64,000 bases of DNA, from NCBI RefSeq assembly GCF_022693705.1, contig NZ_CP094288.1:1-64000 (forward strand), given 5' to 3'. The DNA comes from Infirmifilum sp. NZ (GTDB lineage: Archaea > Thermoproteota > Thermoprotei > Thermofilales > Thermofilaceae). The notes below the pieces were generated by a model, which did no database searches, was not told the DNA's origin, and saw nothing but the letters and a program-made list of their open reading frames with translations. The position numbers and the translations under genes are program-made. Each line of letters begins with the position of its first letter. Position 1 is the stretch's first letter. Below are positions 8,143 through 16,910 of this stretch, one piece after another.

Positions 8143-9416
8143 ATTATGCAATGAGCTAAGCCGGCGCTGTAAACGCATTCGCTGCACCCCACCTCGTTGC
8201 CGTAGCAGTCGTACTCGTTGCTGTCGATGAACCAGCACTTCCTCGTCGCGAAGGGGCAGTCCGCGCACCAGGGCACCCCCGCGGGGAGGTTCTTCCTCAC
8301 CTTGCGGAACTGCACGTACCTGGGGCTGTTCCACACCTCCTCGATGCTCTGGGACGCGACGCTGCCGAAGCGCACAGCTCTCACGTTCTTCTCGTGAAGG
8401 TTCGTGTAGAGGGGGTGCTCGTAGGCGAGATCCATGCAAGGCGCGACGTTGCCGTCCCAGAGTATCATCATCGCGTTCTCGTCTATGTAGGGGCAGCTCC
8501 GCCTGAGCGAGTCCGCGTAGACGCTGGGTAGCTTTGCCTCTAGGCCGTAGGCCCTCGCAACCTCCCTGGCCTCCTCTATGTACTCCTCAACCTCCCGGAG
8601 CAGCTGCTCGCGCTGTAGCGTGTCCCGCGCGATGTCCGCGTTCACGCTGTAGCCCCTAGCCGCGATCTTCTCGACAAGCTGGAGGTACAGCTTCTGCTTC
8701 CCCGAGCTTGAGTACGTGTAGTGGGCCAGCAGGCTGTCGTATATCGCCTCCCGCGCCAGGCTGTCCAGCCTCCCGCCCGTCTCCTTGAAGAACTCTACCG
8801 CCTCTCTGCTCGCGGTGCTGTAGACAGTCTCACAGGCGAGGGCCGGATGGTACGGCACCATGTGGGATACGACGATGAAGTCCAGGTTTAGCTCCCCCGC
8901 GCGCCTCACGATCTCCGGTAGCATCCTGTAGTTGCGCCTCATCAGCACCACGGCTACCCCGACCCTGGCCGCGTACTCCTCCTTGGCTCTCGCCGCCTCC
9001 CTGAGGTTACCCAGGACGTCGTAGCGCTGGGCGCCGACGCGTATCTCGCTTAAAGGCTCGAGGTCGGGAGCGTCGACGCTGAACGCGACCTGGTCGGCCC
9101 CGGCCTCGAAGACCCGCCTGGCTGCGGAGCCGTCCATCAGCGTGCCGTTCGTGACGAAGTGGATGAACACGCCGTCCCCCATTTTCTCCCTGGCGTAGGC
9201 CAGGAGGTCGATGAACCTGGGGTGGTTTAGGGGCTCGCCGAAGCCGTAGAGGGCCAGCCTCCTGACCCGCCCGGCGGCCTCGTCCACAACCTTTCGGAAT
9301 AGCTCGAAGCTCATGTGCCCGAACGACGCCTGGCGCCAGGTCCTCCTGACGCACATGACGCAGGAAAGGTTACAGGTGTTCGTGGGCTCGACCTGCAGGA
9401 CTTCCGGAAAGCTCAT
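8139..9416 (-). CDS. Radical SAM/SPASM enzyme
   Basis: The 425-residue protein has the radical SAM cysteines CNLSCVMC (CxxxCxxC, about residues 15-22) and a partial TIM barrel with 'LYGFGEPLNHP' (the GGEP motif). A C-terminal SPASM-type cluster-binding region is rich in Cys ('WCADCPFATRKCWF', 'CYGNEVGCSECVYSAGLAHC'). SPASM proteins modify peptides or mature metal cofactors, including the tungstopterin enzymes; an aldehyde oxidoreductase is encoded at 58.5 kb, but a link is speculation. The ATG at 9416 follows a TATA box (GCATATATT, about 9444-9450); a GTG at 9425 would lie at the likely transcription start. Overlaps the nikR end by 4 bp, convergently. Confidence 0.86.
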   Translation of the reverse strand: MSFPEVLQVEPTNTCNLSCVMCVRRTWRQASFGHMSFELFRKVVDEAAGRVRRLALYGFGEPLNHPRFIDLLAYAREKMGDGVFIHFVTNGTLMDGSAARRVFEAGADQVAFSVDAPDLEPLSEIRVGAQRYDVLGNLREAARAKEEYAARVGVAVVLMRRNYRMLPEIVRRAGELNLDFIVVSHMVPYHPALACETVYSTASREAVEFFKETGGRLDSLAREAIYDSLLAHYTYSSSGKQKLYLQLVEKIAARGYSVNADIARDTLQREQLLREVEEYIEEAREVARAYGLEAKLPSVYADSLRRSCPYIDENAMMILWDGNVAPCMDLAYEHPLYTNLHEKNVRAVRFGSVASQSIEEVWNSPRYVQFRKVRKNLPAGVPWCADCPFATRKCWFIDSNEYDCYGNEVGCSECVYSAGLAHCII

Positions 9417-9576
9417 TGCTACCACTCCCCCGAAGCCGAATATATGCGTATCCCCTCCGTATGCGGGGAATCCGCGGCTCGGGCTCCCAGGTCACCTCAT
9501 ACCCGTCTCTGCTCGTCTGCGTCTGGTGCGGCCTAGCCCCCTCTAAGCTTTTAAACCGCGGGGCGTTTCGTGGACA

Positions 9577-10113
9577 ATGCCTGTAAGGCTGCTCCGGGAC
9601 GAGCTGCGTGAGCTGTACTCCACGTACATCGAGGAGCTTAAACCAGCCGTCGTAGTCGACGTGGGCACAGGCCTGGGGGAGAGCCTGCGAGCGCTGGTCG
9701 AAGCCTCGGGGAGTAAAGCCAGCGTCTTGACGATCGACGTGGACTGCTCCACGCTCCAGAGGGCGAGGGCCGTCACCCATCACGCGTACGAGCGGGGAGC
9801 GGTAGACCTGATGTGCGCCGACGCCCACAAGCTCCCCCTTCGCGGCGAATCCGTTAAGCTCCTGGCGACGGTCGCCATGCTGCACCACCTCGCCGACGCG
9901 GAGGCGTTCGTGGAGGGCTGTGCTCGCGTCCTAGCCCGAGGCGGAGTAGCCGTGATCGTGGACTGGACACCCGGCTCAAGGCTCTCCCCGCACCCGCCTT
10001 CGGAGCACAGGGAGGCTCTCGCCAAGCTCAAGCGGCTTCTGCCGGAGTACCTCAAGCTCGAGGACCTCAGGGTCTACAAGGACTACTTCATAGCCGTCGG
10101 CGCGAAGCCCTAG
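9577..10113 (+). CDS. Class I SAM-dependent methyltransferase
   Basis: 178 residues with the complete methyltransferase fold: motif I 'VVVDVGTGLGESLRAL', motif II 'VLTIDVDCSTLQRAR', an acidic 'CADAHKLPLRGESV' and motif IV-like 'ATVAMLHHLADAEAF', then 'ARGGVAVIVDWTPG'. The pattern is that of Methyltransf_11, so it transfers a methyl group from S-adenosylmethionine; substrate is unknown. The ATG lies behind a TTTTAAACC box (about 9549-9557). It converges with the DUF4349 gene and overlaps its downstream part by 26 bp. Confidence 0.82.
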   Translation: MPVRLLRDELRELYSTYIEELKPAVVVDVGTGLGESLRALVEASGSKASVLTIDVDCSTLQRARAVTHHAYERGAVDLMCADAHKLPLRGESVKLLATVAMLHHLADAEAFVEGCARVLARGGVAVIVDWTPGSRLSPHPPSEHREALAKLKRLLPEYLKLEDLRVYKDYFIAVGAKP

Positions 10114-10944
10114 CCTTCACCAGGGCTCGGTAAGCGAGGTACACGGCCGCGGCGAGCACCGCTAGGGGAAGTAGCCCTATCAGCCCGGCGATGATAAGGG
10201 ATACCACTAGCACAGCGAAAGCCACACCGCTCCGCACAGCCCCCACTACGTCCAGCGCGGGCCACTCCACAGGTTCGAGGAGGGCTTAAACGTGACCGTT
10301 ATGGTCGCGTAAACCACGCTGCGCTCCAGGTTCCGCAACTGCGCGTCATAGAACTCGATCTGGTACCGCACGTACGAGAGCCTGTCCTCAACCTGGAGTA
10401 CATTGGATACGCTTGACGCCTTGTCGAGAAGCTGGAGCAGCCTCTCCTCCTCGGCCCTAAGGTTCCTCAGCCTGGCGGAGAGGTCTACCCACTGGTCCGT
10501 CACGTCCAAGGCCCTCTCCACCACCCTGTCGACCCTACCTAGCCCTGAGAGCGCGTCGAGCGCCCTCCGGTAGTTCGAGGCCGGCACCTTAAGGGTCACA
10601 GTGGCGCTTCCACCGCCGCTAGCCTCGAGCTGCACCGAGGCGACGTACCCTCCCGTCTCCCCGGCCAGCGATTTGGCCCTGGTGACAGCCAGCGACACGT
10701 TCTCCACTGAGACCTCGACCTCCGCCGAGTAGGTTATGTTCCTCTGCGAAACCGACGGGGTTGAAGCTGGGGCGCTGGGAGCCGCAGGTTTAACGGTTGT
10801 TTGCTGCGCCGCCTCTTTAAGAGGTAGCGTTGAGGCCTGCTGGGAAACCGTAGTCGCCGGGTTAGGGGCTAGGAGGAGGTATAGCGTCGCCGCAAGGAGA
10901 AAAGCGGCCAACAAGGCTGAAGCGACCAGTACTCGGCGTCTCAC
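10088..10944 (-). pseudogene. DUF4349 membrane protein, split by a frameshift
   Basis: The frame 10246-10944 (GTG start) encodes an N-terminal membrane anchor, a Ser/Thr/Pro-rich linker and a DUF4349 domain with the 'GGYVASVQLEASGGG' and long coiled-coil core ('LRNLRAEEERLLQLLDKA'). It stops just after 'ATITVTFKPS'. The usual C-terminal membrane helix of DUF4349 is instead encoded in a second frame at 10088-10270 ('FAVLVVSLIIAGLIGLLPLA'), overlapping by 25 bp. A single-base change near 10260-10275 would rejoin the two into one protein of about 285 residues. Either a recent disabling mutation, a sequencing error, or recoding. DUF4349 has no known function. Confidence 0.75.
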
Positions 10945-11050
10945 GCGGTTCAGAGCCGGATCGCCGTTAATAACGATTCGGTAGCTCGGCTACGTACCTA
11001 TGCTACGTTAGTAATTCAAAGTTAAATCCAGGAAACACCATTCTAGATGC

Positions 11051-11758
11051 GTGAAGGCCGTAAGCTTCGACGTCTGGTCCACCCTGATGAGCATCGACGT
11101 GTTCTACAGGGCCGTCGCAGAGGCCCTCGCCGAGGCGACAGGCCGCGACCCAGGCGAGGTCTTCAACCGCGTAAAGAGGGCCTACTCCGCCGTGAAGTCC
11201 GCCAGGCGGGCCGGCCTGGTCAACGAGTCTAGGGTGGTTCAGAGCTCCACCGAAATCTTCCTCGAGGCTCTGGGCATCGCCTCGAAGTACGAGCTCTACT
11301 GGGCTGTCGCCCGGGCCGTCAACGCGGTCGACGCCCGCGCGCTACCCCTCGACGGCGCCGCCGAGGCCCTCCAGGAGCTGTCGTCGCAAGGCTACGCGCT
11401 AGCCGTCACGAGCAACGTGATCTTCTGGCCAGGCTACCTCACCAGGGTCCTACTGGACAAGGCGGGGCTAGGCAGGTTCTTCAGAGTCCAGGTCTACGCC
11501 GACGAGGTGGGGACGCTGAAGCCCAGCGTGAAGCCCTTCCAGGAGGTGCTCCAGGCCCTGGGGGCAAGCCCCTCAGAGGCCGTCCACGTGGGCGACAGCC
11601 CCCAGGAGGACTTAGCGGGAGCACTCAACGCCGGGATGGGCGCAGTGCTGCTCGACTGGGGGCGCGAGAAAGCGCTGTTGGACGCGAGGCTCAGGGTCGC
11701 GGTTGTGGGCTCTCTCGGTGAAGTCCCCAGTGCTGTGGCCGCGTTGCTTCAAGCGTGA
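11051..11758 (+). CDS. HAD-superfamily hydrolase
   Basis: The 235-residue protein has all HAD motifs: motif I 'AVSFDVWSTL' (nucleophile Asp at residue 7, but a second Asp replaced by Trp-Ser, as in some haloacid dehalogenase-type members), motif II 'VTSNV', motif III Lys in 'LKPSVKPF' and motif IV 'HVGDSPQEDLAGA'. The helical cap (residues about 15-95) is the C1 type. These enzymes dephosphorylate or dehalogenate small metabolites. GTG start at 11051, preceded by an AT-rich promoter-like stretch about 11010-11030. Confidence 0.85.
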   Translation: MKAVSFDVWSTLMSIDVFYRAVAEALAEATGRDPGEVFNRVKRAYSAVKSARRAGLVNESRVVQSSTEIFLEALGIASKYELYWAVARAVNAVDARALPLDGAAEALQELSSQGYALAVTSNVIFWPGYLTRVLLDKAGLGRFFRVQVYADEVGTLKPSVKPFQEVLQALGASPSEAVHVGDSPQEDLAGALNAGMGAVLLDWGREKALLDARLRVAVVGSLGEVPSAVAALLQA

Positions 11759-11874
11759 TCAAGCCCCCGAATCCCAGCTCTCCGCAACGAACCTGTAGGG
11801 GTACGGAGTCCCGCCCCTGCCTCGAGGGCGTGGCCTCGTGTCATGAAGGTGCGTGGGTGTGGAGTCCTTGCCGC

Positions 11875-12015
11875 TCACCCTAGAATCTCTCCTATGGCTT
11901 CGCTGGTTTTCAACACTCTGATGGGCTTGGCCCGACCTATTGCCTCGAAGTGCCTGTCGTTGGATATTAGGGTCGCCCCTATTTTTATGCATGCTGCTGT
12001 GAACACGTTAGTGTC
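11875..12015 (-). pseudogene. PIN-domain toxin with internal deletion
   Basis: Just after the AbrB-type antitoxin stop, the frame reads 'ADTNVF', the first strand and first acidic residue of a PIN ribonuclease. It then jumps to 'TAACIKIGATLISNDRHFEAIG', the C-terminal part that normally lies some 80-90 residues further on. The catalytic middle is missing, so the product would be dead. The remainder of the C-terminus ('RVLKTSEAIGEILG') is intact and ends in TGA. This is a VapC-like toxin inactivated by deletion while its antitoxin gene survived. An alternative reading is that 'ADTNVF' is part of the C-terminal motif; either way the gene is truncated. Confidence 0.75.
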
Positions 12016-12286
12016 CGCTAAGAATCTCTTTGATTTTCTCCGTTGCAAGCCTGTCTGCCTCCTTCTCCACTTCAAGGTCGATCTTCTCCAAGGGGACCCC
12101 CTTTTCGCTAACCTCCCTAGCGATTGTTGCCAGGAGTTTCCTGACGTCGAGCTTCCTGAGAACGATGGTGTCGTCGCTGACCGCGACTAGCAAGAGCTGC
12201 TCGCCCCTGCGGAGGCCAAGCCGCTTGCGAAGCTCCTTTGGGATTACAACCCTACCCTTGTCGTCAACAGCCACAACTCTGATCAT
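12008..12286 (-). CDS. AbrB/SpoVT-type antitoxin
   Basis: The 92-residue protein starts with a swapped-hairpin AbrB domain ('RVVAVDDKGRVVIPKELRKRLGLRRGEQLLL') that binds DNA as a dimer, followed by a helical toxin-binding tail. The ATG at 12286 is adjacent to a GTG at 12289; a TATA-like TAATATAG about 12312-12320 makes it leaderless. It overlaps or abuts a PIN toxin remnant, so it is the antitoxin of a broken pair and may still autoregulate. Confidence 0.85.
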   Translation of the reverse strand: MIRVVAVDDKGRVVIPKELRKRLGLRRGEQLLLVAVSDDTIVLRKLDVRKLLATIAREVSEKGVPLEKIDLEVEKEADRLATEKIKEILSGH

Positions 12287-12407
12287 CACACCACAGCTCT
12301 CACATAGACAGCTATATTACTTTAGCCCTAAGTTGGGAGCAATAGCTCTTAGAAAAGCTCGAATTTCACCCAGCGCCGGGTCCGTTGACTAAGGGATGCG
12401 AGGAGCG

Positions 12408-13205
12408 TTAAGCTCCGCTGTCCCCGTACCACCTGACGTAGAGGTCGCGCCTCAGCAGCTGGAGGACGGGGACAAGCCTCCTGGCCTCCTCGACCTCACC
12501 CCTGTTGATCTCCACGACTATGACCCCCTCGCGCTCCCCGAGGTCCACGAGCCTATGCCCGAGCGGGGTGACGATAGTGCTGTGGCCCGCGAAAAGGCTC
12601 CCAGTCTGGTCGACCGCGATGAGGTAGGCGGTGTTCTCGTGGGCCCTCGCGGCCGTGAGCGCGAGCCACTGCTCCACCTTGTACGGCCCCCGGTACCAGG
12701 CCGAGGGCACTATGAATAGCTCGGCGCCGCGGAGCGCCATGGCCCTGAAGAGCTCTGGGAAGCGCAGGTCGAAGCACACAGCTAAGCCCACCGTGAAGTC
12801 GCCCAGCCTCGCCACGGCTAGGGAGTCGCCTGGAGCGAAGACGCTGGACTCCCTGTACCCGAACGCGTCGAAGAGGTGCACCTTCCTGTAGACCGTCACC
12901 ACCCTGCCCCTGTCCGCCAGGACGGCGGCGTTGTAGACCCCGTCGCCCTCTCTTAGGAACGCGGAGAACGCTACGGCGGTGCCCAGCTCCCCGCTCTTTT
13001 CCACCACGCTGGCGGCGAAGGGCCCTTCGAGCGGCTCGGCCAGAGCGTGGACGTGCTCGCGCGAAACGCCTCCCTCACCAACCCCCATGAGGTACTCCGG
13101 GAAGACGTGGAGGTCCGCGTCAGCCCTGCTCAACTTCTCAAGGACCCTGCGGAGGTTCTCCTCCTTGTTGGGCCCAGCAACCATCTGGTGGAGCGCGACC
13201 TTCAC
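12408..13205 (-). CDS. Carbon-nitrogen hydrolase (nitrilase/omega-amidase family)
   Basis: A 265-residue cytosolic enzyme of the nitrilase superfamily. The catalytic triad is visible: Glu in 'HVFPEYL' (about residue 37), Lys in 'VYRKVHLF' (about 108) and Cys in 'GLAVCFDLRFPELFR' (about 145). A downstream 'ARAHENTAYLIAVDQTG' is family-typical. Members hydrolyse amides, often omega-amides such as 2-oxoglutaramate, or carbamoyl compounds; substrate cannot be assigned. Standard length and complete. It stands alone between the toxin-antitoxin remnant and the ATPase island. Confidence 0.88.
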   Translation of the reverse strand: MKVALHQMVAGPNKEENLRRVLEKLSRADADLHVFPEYLMGVGEGGVSREHVHALAEPLEGPFAASVVEKSGELGTAVAFSAFLREGDGVYNAAVLADRGRVVTVYRKVHLFDAFGYRESSVFAPGDSLAVARLGDFTVGLAVCFDLRFPELFRAMALRGAELFIVPSAWYRGPYKVEQWLALTAARAHENTAYLIAVDQTGSLFAGHSTIVTPLGHRLVDLGEREGVIVVEINRGEVEEARRLVPVLQLLRRDLYVRWYGDSGA

Positions 13206-13426
13206 GGAAGGAGTAAAATGCGGCCGCCGCTAATAAACTGTGTGCAAACCCTGACTACGTGGAAAGCTTGAGCACCCTGTATTAATGTAAGTAGCAGGTC
13301 ATGCTTCACCGCTACTGTGAGCACGTCCTCGCTGAGCACCTGCCTCTAATTATCCGCGAGCATCCAAGTGATTAAGCAGTATATTGGCGATCGGCTGCCT
13401 CGTTGAGTGCTGTCTACTGGTAAGGA

Positions 13427-13478
13427 AAAGAAATAAATAGTTCAGGGGGTGAACTATGTTTCAGGGGGTGAACTATGC
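13427..13478 (+). promoter_or_regulatory. Promoter with duplicated palindromic leader
   Basis: A TATA-like AAATAAATAG (about 13430-13440) is followed by two tandem 19-bp copies of a block that contains GGGGGTGAACTATG (13441-13459 and 13460-13478). The first copy is a perfect palindrome, TAGTTCA-GGGGG-TGAACTA (13439-13457). Each copy carries a GGTGAA ribosome binding site and an ATG; the first ATG (13456) opens a nine-codon frame that ends at 13485, overlapping the true start at 13475. Confidence 0.6.
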
Positions 13479-14527
13479 TGTTTGATCCCAGGCCCAAGTC
13501 CACTAGGAGCGAGCTCTTCGATAGAGACGCGGAGCTCAGTGAGCTACACAGGTTAATCGATGAGGAGAGGCCTATAGTAGCTTTAACTGGCGTTAGGAGG
13601 ATTGGGAAGACGAGTGTGCTTAGGGTTTTACTCAGCGAGGTAAATATACCCTTCATACTCATGGACGCACGAGGGTTGCCAGCGAACTACGGCTTAAGGG
13701 ATCTCTACGCACTCCTCTCGAGCGGCATGTCAAACAAGGGCTTCATCGAGTCCATGAGGAGTATCCTGGAGTCCATTAGGGGCTTAAGGATAATGGGCTT
13801 CGAGGTTGAGCTGGCTTGGAAGGGTAGGAGCGCGCTGCCCCTGCCCGTTCTCCTAGACTACCTGAATAAGAGGAGAGTTATAATAGCTGTCGACGAGGCA
13901 CAGTGCTTGAGGGGGCCGCGTGGCGGGGTGTTCCTTGAGGCGCTTGCCCACGCATACGACTACGATGACAACATCACCTTTATACTAACGGGCTCCGAGG
14001 TGGGCCTCCTCTTCGAGTACCTGGGGGTAGATGATACGTCGTCACCCCTATATGGTAGGAGAGTGGATACTATTACCCTGGATAGGTTTTCTAGGGATGA
14101 TTCCGTGGAGTTCCTTAGGCAGGGCTTCAGGGAGGCCGGGGTAGAGGTGCCTTCCCATTACATTGAGGCAATAGTCGACTTCTTCGACGGGATACCGGGC
14201 TGGCTGGCTATGGCCGGGGGCACAGTCGTCTCGGCGCGCGGGAGGATAGGGCTTGAGGAGTTGAGGAGGCAGGCGGTCGAGGTCGCAAGGAGGGAGCTAA
14301 TGGAGATAGTTAAAGCCAGGGGGAGGAGGTATGCCCTAGTGTTAAAGCTAATAGCTCAGGGCGTGAAGAGGTGGAGTGAGCTCAAGTCGAGGCTGGAGGA
14401 GGCAGAGGGCAGGATAGTGCCTAGCAGCGTGCTACACAACATCCTCGAATCCCTCAGGAAGCTGAGCATAGTGGAAGACTACGAGTTCCTAGACCCAGTC
14501 TACAGGGAGGCTGCCAGGACACTCTAG
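13475..14527 (+). CDS. Archaeal-type P-loop ATPase (Arch_ATPase)
   Basis: The 350-residue protein is an archaeal STAND-like ATPase. Walker A is 'LTGVRRIGKTSVLRVL' (residues about 38-50), Walker B 'RVIIAVDEAQCLRG' and sensor 'ILTGSEVG'; the C-terminus has a winged-helix-like 'LVLKLIAQGVKRWSELKSRL'. The chosen ATG follows GGGGGTGAACT, a strong ribosome binding site. Genes of this family are spread on mobile and defence-related loci of archaea, with unknown function. Base composition is lower in G+C and richer in AUA codons than in the flanking genes. A nuclease-like gene converges on it 25 bp downstream. Confidence 0.83.
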   Translation: MLFDPRPKSTRSELFDRDAELSELHRLIDEERPIVALTGVRRIGKTSVLRVLLSEVNIPFILMDARGLPANYGLRDLYALLSSGMSNKGFIESMRSILESIRGLRIMGFEVELAWKGRSALPLPVLLDYLNKRRVIIAVDEAQCLRGPRGGVFLEALAHAYDYDDNITFILTGSEVGLLFEYLGVDDTSSPLYGRRVDTITLDRFSRDDSVEFLRQGFREAGVEVPSHYIEAIVDFFDGIPGWLAMAGGTVVSARGRIGLEELRRQAVEVARRELMEIVKARGRRYALVLKLIAQGVKRWSELKSRLEEAEGRIVPSSVLHNILESLRKLSIVEDYEFLDPVYREAARTL

Positions 14528-14552
14528 CACCTGTTCATTGCACTCGTATACT

Positions 14553-15290
14553 CTAAAGCGTTCTACCCGGCCTCAGGCTCCATGTGCCCAGGTATTCCCA
14601 TTTACCAGTGTCCGTGTTAAACCTGTATTTAACTATCGGATGATAATCTTCAAGCTCCTTTAGCTCCCTATATGTGCACTCATCATCACTTAACTTTAAT
14701 ATGTACTCCCATAGCTCGTTCAGTACACCTAGATCCCTCTCCACCCGCCTCTCTACTAGTGTATAGTAACCGTTTGCATCCTCGGTGAAGTATATTAGTC
14801 TAAGCTCCCCGAGCAATGCGAAGACCCTGCACTGCTCCTTCGCACACCTCCCAGCATCCTCATCCTTCTCTACATTATAGCTCTTCACCTCGTAGAAGAC
14901 TCTGTCTCTGTCCCAGAAGTCGGGCTGTGCGAATACACCGTACACCATCCCGCTTCTCTCTAAGAGTACAACACGGGTTCTGGGCCTGAGCAACCCAGTG
15001 TACTTGCTCTTCCTCCAGCAGGAGAGCATTCTCCAGGCTCTCCCAGCATACATCCTTCTCTCGCCATCGGATAACTCTACTCCCTGCTTCCGCAGCTCTT
15101 CTGTGAAGACCTTCATAGCGCATTTCATGGCCTCCATGAGGAGGGATCTACGGGTCCATGACTGATAGTAGTTGTACTGGGCTAGGGCTGTATCGATAGC
15201 CTTCCCAAAGGCTAGGTCCACTGGGTTCCCCCTCAAACTGCACCGTGAGTTAACGAATCTATATGTGGGTATGAGCTTAACCTTCACCAT
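14553..15290 (-). CDS. PD-(D/E)XK nuclease-like protein
   Basis: I do not recognise a named family, but the 245-residue product carries 'AQPDFWDRDRVFYEVKSYNV', the PD...ExK active site of restriction-like nucleases, with a downstream 'CAKEQCRVFALL' helix where a conserved Gln/Lys is usual. Two Cys pairs (C17 region, CWRK and CAKEQC) could bind a metal or cluster as in Cas4/AddB-like nucleases. Its G+C is visibly lower than the region average, like that of the converging ATPase. The two may form one mobile or defence module. Starts at ATG 15290. Confidence 0.68.
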   Translation of the reverse strand: MVKVKLIPTYRFVNSRCSLRGNPVDLAFGKAIDTALAQYNYYQSWTRRSLLMEAMKCAMKVFTEELRKQGVELSDGERRMYAGRAWRMLSCWRKSKYTGLLRPRTRVVLLERSGMVYGVFAQPDFWDRDRVFYEVKSYNVEKDEDAGRCAKEQCRVFALLGELRLIYFTEDANGYYTLVERRVERDLGVLNELWEYILKLSDDECTYRELKELEDYHPIVKYRFNTDTGKWEYLGTWSLRPGRTL

Positions 15291-15308
15291 GCCGCTTACC
15301 AGGAGGCT

Positions 15309-16112
15309 TTACCCGCGGTCAGCGTTACCGCTTGGCTTACGACTTTCAAGATGAAGTGGGGCTCGAGTAGTTACCTCTGCAAGCCTTGCCCCTAGCTTCC
15401 TGAGGGCCTCCAGTGCGCCTTTGAGCCGCGAGGGGCTGTAGCCGTACCTGTGCCTGCTGGCCTCGTAGGCGTAGAGGGTTGCCCCGATGAGGGTTATGAT
15501 GGCGCTCCTCAGGTACTGGACCGGCGTGGGCTCAAGCTTGGCGACGAGCATGAGGCCGAACTCGACTAAGCGGGGTAGCGGGATTTGGGTGCAGTTGCTC
15601 GCCACGCACTTCACGGTGACGACCCGGTAGACCCCAGGCTTGACGGGTAGTTGCACTTGACTAACGGGGGGCGTGAACACGATGACTGGAGTGGTGTTCA
15701 CGAGGGCTCTAGGTGTGCTCACAGGCACCTTCGCTAGGGCTTTCCGCGACAAAACCGAGAGTGTGTCCGCGAGCCTAACGCCAGAGGCGCTGAGCACAGC
15801 CATAACCTGCGGGTAGTCTCTCTCGTCGAGGAGGAAGACCGTCGTGTTGCCTGAAGCGTATACACAAGTGGCGTTGGGCACCTGCACGTAGGCTGTGATG
15901 TAGGGGTGGATGAGGGAGATGTTGTAGGAGAAGCCCTCAGTCTCCGGGATCTGGATGGGGCCCAGCACCTGCACGGTGCAGTTCTCCACGTCAAGGAAAT
16001 AGGGCCGGTAACTCACGTAGGTCGTGGTGGTGTACCCCCACGCAGACGCCAGCAGCGCGAGAGCGGTGAAAGCCCCCGCGATCACCAGCGTGAGCCCAAG
16101 CACCTTCAGCAC
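15309..16112 (-). CDS. Membrane protein linked to ABC exporter
   Basis: A 267-residue protein with an N-terminal anchor ('VLGLTLVIAGAFTALALLA'), a large extracytoplasmic beta-rich domain with several N-glycosylation-type NxT/S sites and four Cys (DVENCT, NATCVY, VKCVASNCT), and a second membrane helix near residue 210 ('YLRSAIITLIGATLYAY'). Starts with GTG directly after the permease stop, so it is the third gene of a leftward operon (ATPase, permease, this). No family recognised; probably an accessory or periplasmic sensor of the exporter. Confidence 0.7.
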   Translation of the reverse strand: MLKVLGLTLVIAGAFTALALLASAWGYTTTTYVSYRPYFLDVENCTVQVLGPIQIPETEGFSYNISLIHPYITAYVQVPNATCVYASGNTTVFLLDERDYPQVMAVLSASGVRLADTLSVLSRKALAKVPVSTPRALVNTTPVIVFTPPVSQVQLPVKPGVYRVVTVKCVASNCTQIPLPRLVEFGLMLVAKLEPTPVQYLRSAIITLIGATLYAYEASRHRYGYSPSRLKGALEALRKLGARLAEVTTRAPLHLESRKPSGNADRG

Positions 16113-16910
16113 CTACCTCACCTCGAACCTCCTCTCCGCGTAAGCGACCGTCAGCGTAAGCGAGGCCAAGAGGACGGCTAGAGGCGCTAGACCTAGTAAC
16201 GCCTCGTACCCCTGGAAAACCGCCTGGAGGTACCTGCCGAGCGCCAAGCGCAGGGTGAAAGGCCTCAGCGCGAAGGCCGCTACCAGGAGGGTTAGGGTCG
16301 CGGGTGGGAGTTGGATCACCTGAGGTGGCATGGGGGCCCCGCCCAGTGTGACGGTCGCGGTCAGGCTGGCGAACAGGGGCGCTACGTACAGGAGGAAGCC
16401 GACCCCTAGCGAGAACAGCGCGCTCCTCGTTAGCGTCGCCAGCGTGAAAACGAGCAGGCCAAGCTCGAGGCTCTCAACCAGGAGCATCGCGAAGTCCTCG
16501 AGCCTCACCCAGCCCAGGAGCCTGACGTCTATCACTGCGATGGGGGCAGCGAGGCTCAGCAGGTACGAGGCCACGGGCACGACGACGGAGCTGAGGGCCC
16601 ACGCCGAGACGTAGGCCACCCGGGAGATCGGCTGGCTGAGGAACAGCGCGTAGCTACCAGAGTTCATGTCCCCCACGTACTGGCTGATGGCAACGAACAT
16701 GACTATGAGAAGCGCCACGCCGGTGATACTGTACAGCACGGCGAGGAACTCCGGTCCCGGAGACTGGAAGGCCGCGGCGCCCAGCGCGAACAGGACGTTC
16801 AGCGGCGCAACCACCCCGGGGATCACCGCTATTACCTTCGCTTGGTTGTCTAGGACGAACCTGAAGTACTCGGAGAACGCGCCGAGTTTACGCCCCCACA
16901 ACCCTTTCAT
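16113..16910 (-). CDS. ABC-2 type transporter permease
   Basis: The 265-residue protein has about six membrane helices in the ABC-2 pattern, with 'MFVAISQYVGDMNSGSYALFLSQPISRVAYVSAW', a typical 'E/G...L.S.P.SR' loop after the second helix. It partners the ATPase just upstream; the start ATG at 16910 lies inside the ATPase 3' end (23 bp overlap) and follows GGTGAGCTCT, a good ribosome binding site. A longer frame reaching 17048 is only the reverse overlap. Substrate unknown; such exporters move peptides, drugs or lipids. Confidence 0.8.
   Translation of the reverse strand: MKGLWGRKLGAFSEYFRFVLDNQAKVIAVIPGVVAPLNVLFALGAAAFQSPGPEFLAVLYSITGVALLIVMFVAISQYVGDMNSGSYALFLSQPISRVAYVSAWALSSVVVPVASYLLSLAAPIAVIDVRLLGWVRLEDFAMLLVESLELGLLVFTLATLTRSALFSLGVGFLLYVAPLFASLTATVTLGGAPMPPQVIQLPPATLTLLVAAFALRPFTLRLALGRYLQAVFQGYEALLGLAPLAVLLASLTLTVAYAERRFEVR

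Noticed and set aside
9445-9465. Direct repeats TATGCG upstream of the radical SAM gene
   Set aside because: Only 6 bp, with no symmetry, and near the TATA box by chance.
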